A DNA stretch of 15,125 nucleotides from an uncultured Lacibacter sp. (GTDB lineage: Bacteria > Bacteroidota > Bacteroidia > Chitinophagales > Chitinophagaceae), in the NCBI RefSeq assembly GCF_946479605.1, contig NZ_CAMLGT010000063.1, positions 1-15,125 of the forward strand. Direction: 5' to 3'. How positions within the stretch are numbered: position 1 is the stretch's first letter; every line of letters begins with the position of its first letter. This document shows, piece by piece, positions 13,420 through 15,125 of the stretch. The notes under the pieces were generated by a model. The model saw only the letters and a program-made list of their open reading frames with translations, had not been told where the DNA came from and made no database searches. The position numbers were made by a program, and so were the translations under genes.

Positions 13420-13513
13420 CAAACCCGGTGCCGTAAGACGGGGTTTGGAGAGATACTCTTAAGCACTCATCTCAGTCCTGCGTTTGCACCGTTACGAAAA
13501 TTCTAAAACGCAG
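13420..13513 (+). ncRNA. structured 5' leader of queA: three abutting hairpins, candidate cis-regulatory RNA
   Basis: Helix 1: CAAACC (13420-13425) with GGTTTG (13442-13447), enclosing CCGT/ACGG (13431-13434/13438-13441) with a 5-nt left bulge CGGTG (13426-13430). Helix 2: GGAGAGAT (13447-13454) with ATCTC-ag-TCC (13469-13478). Helix 3: CTGCGTTT (13478-13485) with AAACGCAG (13506-13513), ending one base before the queA ATG. CGGTGC (13426-13431), overlapping the helix 1 bulge, is complementary to GCACCG (13486-13491) in the helix 3 loop, so a pseudoknot is possible. I do not recognise a known riboswitch; it does not fit TPP, SAM-I or preQ1-I. The assignment rests on hand-found pairing only. 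Confidence 0.4.
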
Positions 13514-13514
13514 T

Positions 13515-14564
13515 ATGAAGCTATCACAGTTTACGTTCGATCTCCCCCTTAACCTCATTGCCCAGAACCCAACAAAAAAACGTGAAGACAGTCGTTTGAT
13601 GGTGGTAAACCGTAAAACCGGTAACATCGAAAACAGAACTTTCCGTGACATCATGGAATATTTCGACGACAAGGATGTGTTTGTTGTAAACAACACCAAA
13701 GTATTTCCTGCACGTATGTATGGCCGCAAAGAGAAAACAGGTGCTAAAATTGAAGTGTTCCTTCTCCGTGAATTAAATAAACAAAACCGTTTATGGGATG
13801 TAATTGTTGATCCCGCAAGAAAGATCCGTGTAGGTAACAAATTATACTTTGGCGATGCTGAAGACCTGGTAGCAGAAGTGATTGACAACACCACTTCACG
13901 TGGCCGTACTATCCGCTTTTTGTTTGAAGGTACTGATGAAGAGTTCCGCACTGTACTTTATAACATGGGCGAAACACCTTTGCCAAAATACATTAAGCGT
14001 AAGCCGGATGAAGAAGATCGTGAGCGTTACCAAACCGTGTTTGCAAAACACGAAGGCGCCGTTGCGGCTCCCACTGCAGGTATGCACTTCAGCCAGGAAT
14101 TGATCAAACGCCTGGAGATACAGGGTGTGCGTTTTGCAGAAGTAACATTGCATACCGGTTTAGGTACATTCCGCCCAATTGAAGTGGAAGACCTGAGCAA
14201 ACATAAAATGGATGCTGAATATTATAAGATCGATGAGTTCGCCTGCAAAATTGTAAACAAAGCAAAAGAAGGTAAGCACCGTATCTGTTCTATTGGTACT
14301 ACAACCATGCGTGCACTGGAAACATCATTCACTGCACAACAGTTATTAAAACCAAGCGAAGGCTGGACGAATATTTTTATTCACCCTCCTTACAATTTTA
14401 ATATTGCTGATTCTTTGGTAACAAATTTCCACCTGCCAAAAACAAGTTTACTGATCATGACCTGTGCATTTGCCGGTTACGATCTTACCATGGAAGCCTA
14501 CAAAAAAGCAATTAAAGATAAGTACCGTTTCTTCAGTTATGGAGATGCGATGCTGGTGATCTAA
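13515..14564 (+). CDS. queA: S-adenosylmethionine:tRNA ribosyltransferase-isomerase
   Basis: A 349-residue cytosolic enzyme of queuosine synthesis. It transfers and isomerises the ribosyl part of SAM onto 7-aminomethyl-7-deazaguanine at position 34 of tRNAs with GUN anticodons, forming epoxyqueuosine. Family motifs in order: [23 protein letters not shown] at the N-terminus, [14 protein letters not shown] followed by [18 protein letters not shown] (the PTAGLHF-type signature), [27 protein letters not shown], and [13 protein letters not shown] near the end. Length matches the family (about 340-360). It has its own promoter and a strong terminator, so it appears to be transcribed alone, with a long structured leader. 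No other queuosine genes (tgt, queC-F, queG) are in the window. Confidence 0.97.
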   Translation: MKLSQFTFDLPLNLIAQNPTKKREDSRLMVVNRKTGNIENRTFRDIMEYFDDKDVFVVNNTKVFPARMYGRKEKTGAKIEVFLLRELNKQNRLWDVIVDPARKIRVGNKLYFGDAEDLVAEVIDNTTSRGRTIRFLFEGTDEEFRTVLYNMGETPLPKYIKRKPDEEDRERYQTVFAKHEGAVAAPTAGMHFSQELIKRLEIQGVRFAEVTLHTGLGTFRPIEVEDLSKHKMDAEYYKIDEFACKIVNKAKEGKHRICSIGTTTMRALETSFTAQQLLKPSEGWTNIFIHPPYNFNIADSLVTNFHLPKTSLLIMTCAFAGYDLTMEAYKKAIKDKYRFFSYGDAMLVI

Positions 14565-14575
14565 TCTGATTATAC

Positions 14576-14604
14576 AATCCCTCTCCTGTGAGAGGGATTT
14601 TTTT
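14576..14604 (+). terminator. intrinsic terminator of queA
   Basis: A 10-bp perfect stem AATCCCTCTC (14576-14585) / GAGAGGGATT (14590-14599) with loop CTGT, followed by T at 14600-14604, making a run of seven T with the stem end. It begins 12 bp after the queA stop codon. Confidence 0.92.
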
Positions 14605-14619
14605 ATTACAAAGATTTAA

Positions 14620-14673
14620 AGCGCTACAAAGAAGTTACTTCCATTACTTTTGCGCCTTAGCGCCTTTGTGGCA
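14620..14673. repeat. intergenic GCGCCTTwG-type repeat pair in inverted orientation
   Basis: GCGCCTTAGCGCCTTTGTGGC (14653-14673, 21 bp, shown here as its two units GCGCCTTA and GCGCCTTTGTGGC) holds the direct repeat GCGCCTT. The upstream AAAGCGCTACAAAGAAG (about 14620-14635) looks like a second, inverted member, because its reverse complement reads CTTTGTAGCGCTTT. Such CTTAGCGCCTTTG stretches resemble a sequence I recall from intergenic regions of many Bacteroidota. The promoter element TACTTTTG lies between the two. Confidence 0.4.
14645..14652 (+). promoter_or_regulatory. -7 promoter element for thioesterase gene
   Basis: TACTTTTG, a full match to TAnnTTTG, 33 bp upstream of the ATG at 14686. 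It follows the queA terminator, so the thioesterase gene is likely transcribed independently. Confidence 0.6.
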
Positions 14674-14685
14674 AAATAAATTCGC

Positions 14686-15125
14686 ATGAACAGCAAAACA
14701 GCAAAAGAATCGTTTATTGTAATGACAGAGTTGGTACTGCCAAACGACACCAATGTGTTTGGCAACCTTATGGGTGGTCGCTTAATGTACTGGATGGATA
14801 TTGCATCGGCATTAGCAGCAGGCAAACATTGTAACTCCCCCGTTGTTACAGCCAGCGTTGATAATATTTCGTTTGAAAACCCCATCAAGCTGGGCAATGT
14901 TGTTCATATTGAGGCAAAAGTTACACGGGCATTTAACAGCTCAATGGAAGTGCACATGCGTGTGTGGGGTGAAGATACGGTACAGCAATACCGTTATAAA
15001 AGCAACGAAGCTTACTACACATTTGTGGCATTAGATCCTAACCGCAAGCCCAAACCTGTTCCGCAGTTGATTCCTGAAACTGAAGAAGAACAAAAACTGT
15101 TTGATGGTGCATTACGCCGCCGGCA
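14686..15125 (+). CDS. acyl-CoA thioesterase, hotdog fold (YciA/BACH type), 3' end outside window
   Basis: The frame from ATG 14686 stays open for 146 codons to the right edge, with no stop. The protein hydrolyses acyl-CoA to free acid and CoA, in the cytosol. The single hotdog domain is clear: VLPNDTNVFGNLMGGRLMYW (17-36) is the central-helix region with the conserved Asn18-Asp19 and the Gly-Gly turn, followed by MDIASALAAGKHC, VVTASVDNISFENPIKLGNVV (the usual strand pattern after the helix) and NEAYYTFVALD (the last core strand). The tail to the edge (RKPKPVPQLIPETEEEQKLF) is polar, as in YciA-like enzymes. Family members are about 130-170 residues, so only a few tens of residues should be missing. 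The substrate chain length cannot be read from sequence. Confidence 0.9.
   Translation, partial: MNSKTAKESFIVMTELVLPNDTNVFGNLMGGRLMYWMDIASALAAGKHCNSPVVTASVDNISFENPIKLGNVVHIEAKVTRAFNSSMEVHMRVWGEDTVQQYRYKSNEAYYTFVALDPNRKPKPVPQLIPETEEEQKLFDGALRRR

Noticed and set aside
13413..13427. GGTTCAAACCC resembling a tRNA T-arm
   Set aside because: No acceptor, D or anticodon stem can be placed around it; it is better explained as part of helix 1 of the queA leader.
13398..13514. preQ1, SAM or TPP riboswitch upstream of queA
   Set aside because: None of the core motifs I know for these classes is present; kept as an unclassified structured leader.
1..15125. CRISPR arrays, insertion sequences, phage genes or tRNA/rRNA genes
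   Set aside because: No regularly spaced repeats, transposase frames, phage-like proteins or RNA gene signatures were found on either strand.

Overview
The window looks like a chromosomal segment from a member of the Bacteroidota, most likely in or near the Chitinophagaceae. The grounds are a TonB-dependent receptor with an N-terminal carboxypeptidase-regulatory-like domain, a Ddl-PASTA gene pair, a short Bacteroidetes-type AMP nucleosidase, a moderate GC content, and several promoters fitting the phylum's TAnnTTTG -7 element (TACTTTTG or TACATTTG) with almost no Shine-Dalgarno sequences. The genus is an inference. I see no phage, insertion sequence, CRISPR array, tRNA or rRNA.

Layout from left to right. 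(1) 1-2612: the 3' half of a TPP (thi-box) riboswitch, a possible 17-codon leader ORF, and a TonB-dependent outer-membrane receptor closed by a perfect 16-bp bidirectional terminator. The receptor is therefore probably a thiamine-repressed importer of thiamine or a precursor. (2) 2633-4809, minus strand: ddl (D-Ala-D-Ala ligase), a membrane-anchored triple-PASTA protein and a one-domain rhodanese, closely spaced as an operon. (3) 4911-5393, minus: a small NTF2-like (DUF4440-type) lipoprotein. (4) 5516-6925: a divergent pair, an Alvin-type 2[4Fe-4S] ferredoxin (minus) and a short LuxC-like acyl-CoA reductase (plus), with two perfect -7 elements facing each other in a 66-bp gap. (5) 7162-7569: a four-helix DoxX-like membrane protein. 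(6) 7653-10069, minus: cydAB, encoding cytochrome bd oxidase with a short Q-loop, behind a promoter region carrying three inverted repeats. (7) 10345-10782, minus: a stand-alone HsdR-N-type PD-(D/E)XK domain. (8) 10830-13353, plus: AMP nucleosidase overlapped by a tandem (DppD-DppF-like) peptide ABC ATPase whose interdomain linker is encoded by a degenerate tandem repeat. (9) 13390-14604: a promoter, a leader of about 110 nt that folds into three abutting hairpins with a possible pseudoknot, queA, and a strong terminator. (10) 14645-15125: a promoter within a repeat-like intergenic stretch and the 5' part of a hotdog acyl-CoA thioesterase that runs off the right edge.

Most genes are ordinary housekeeping genes: cell wall, respiration, nucleotide turnover, tRNA queuosine. 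The parts that deserve a second look are non-coding: the structured queA leader, the riboswitch/leader-ORF arrangement, the face-to-face promoters of the ferredoxin/acyl-CoA reductase pair, the palindromes in front of cydA, and the repeat-derived linker in the ABC ATPase. I did not find a clear new multi-gene system.
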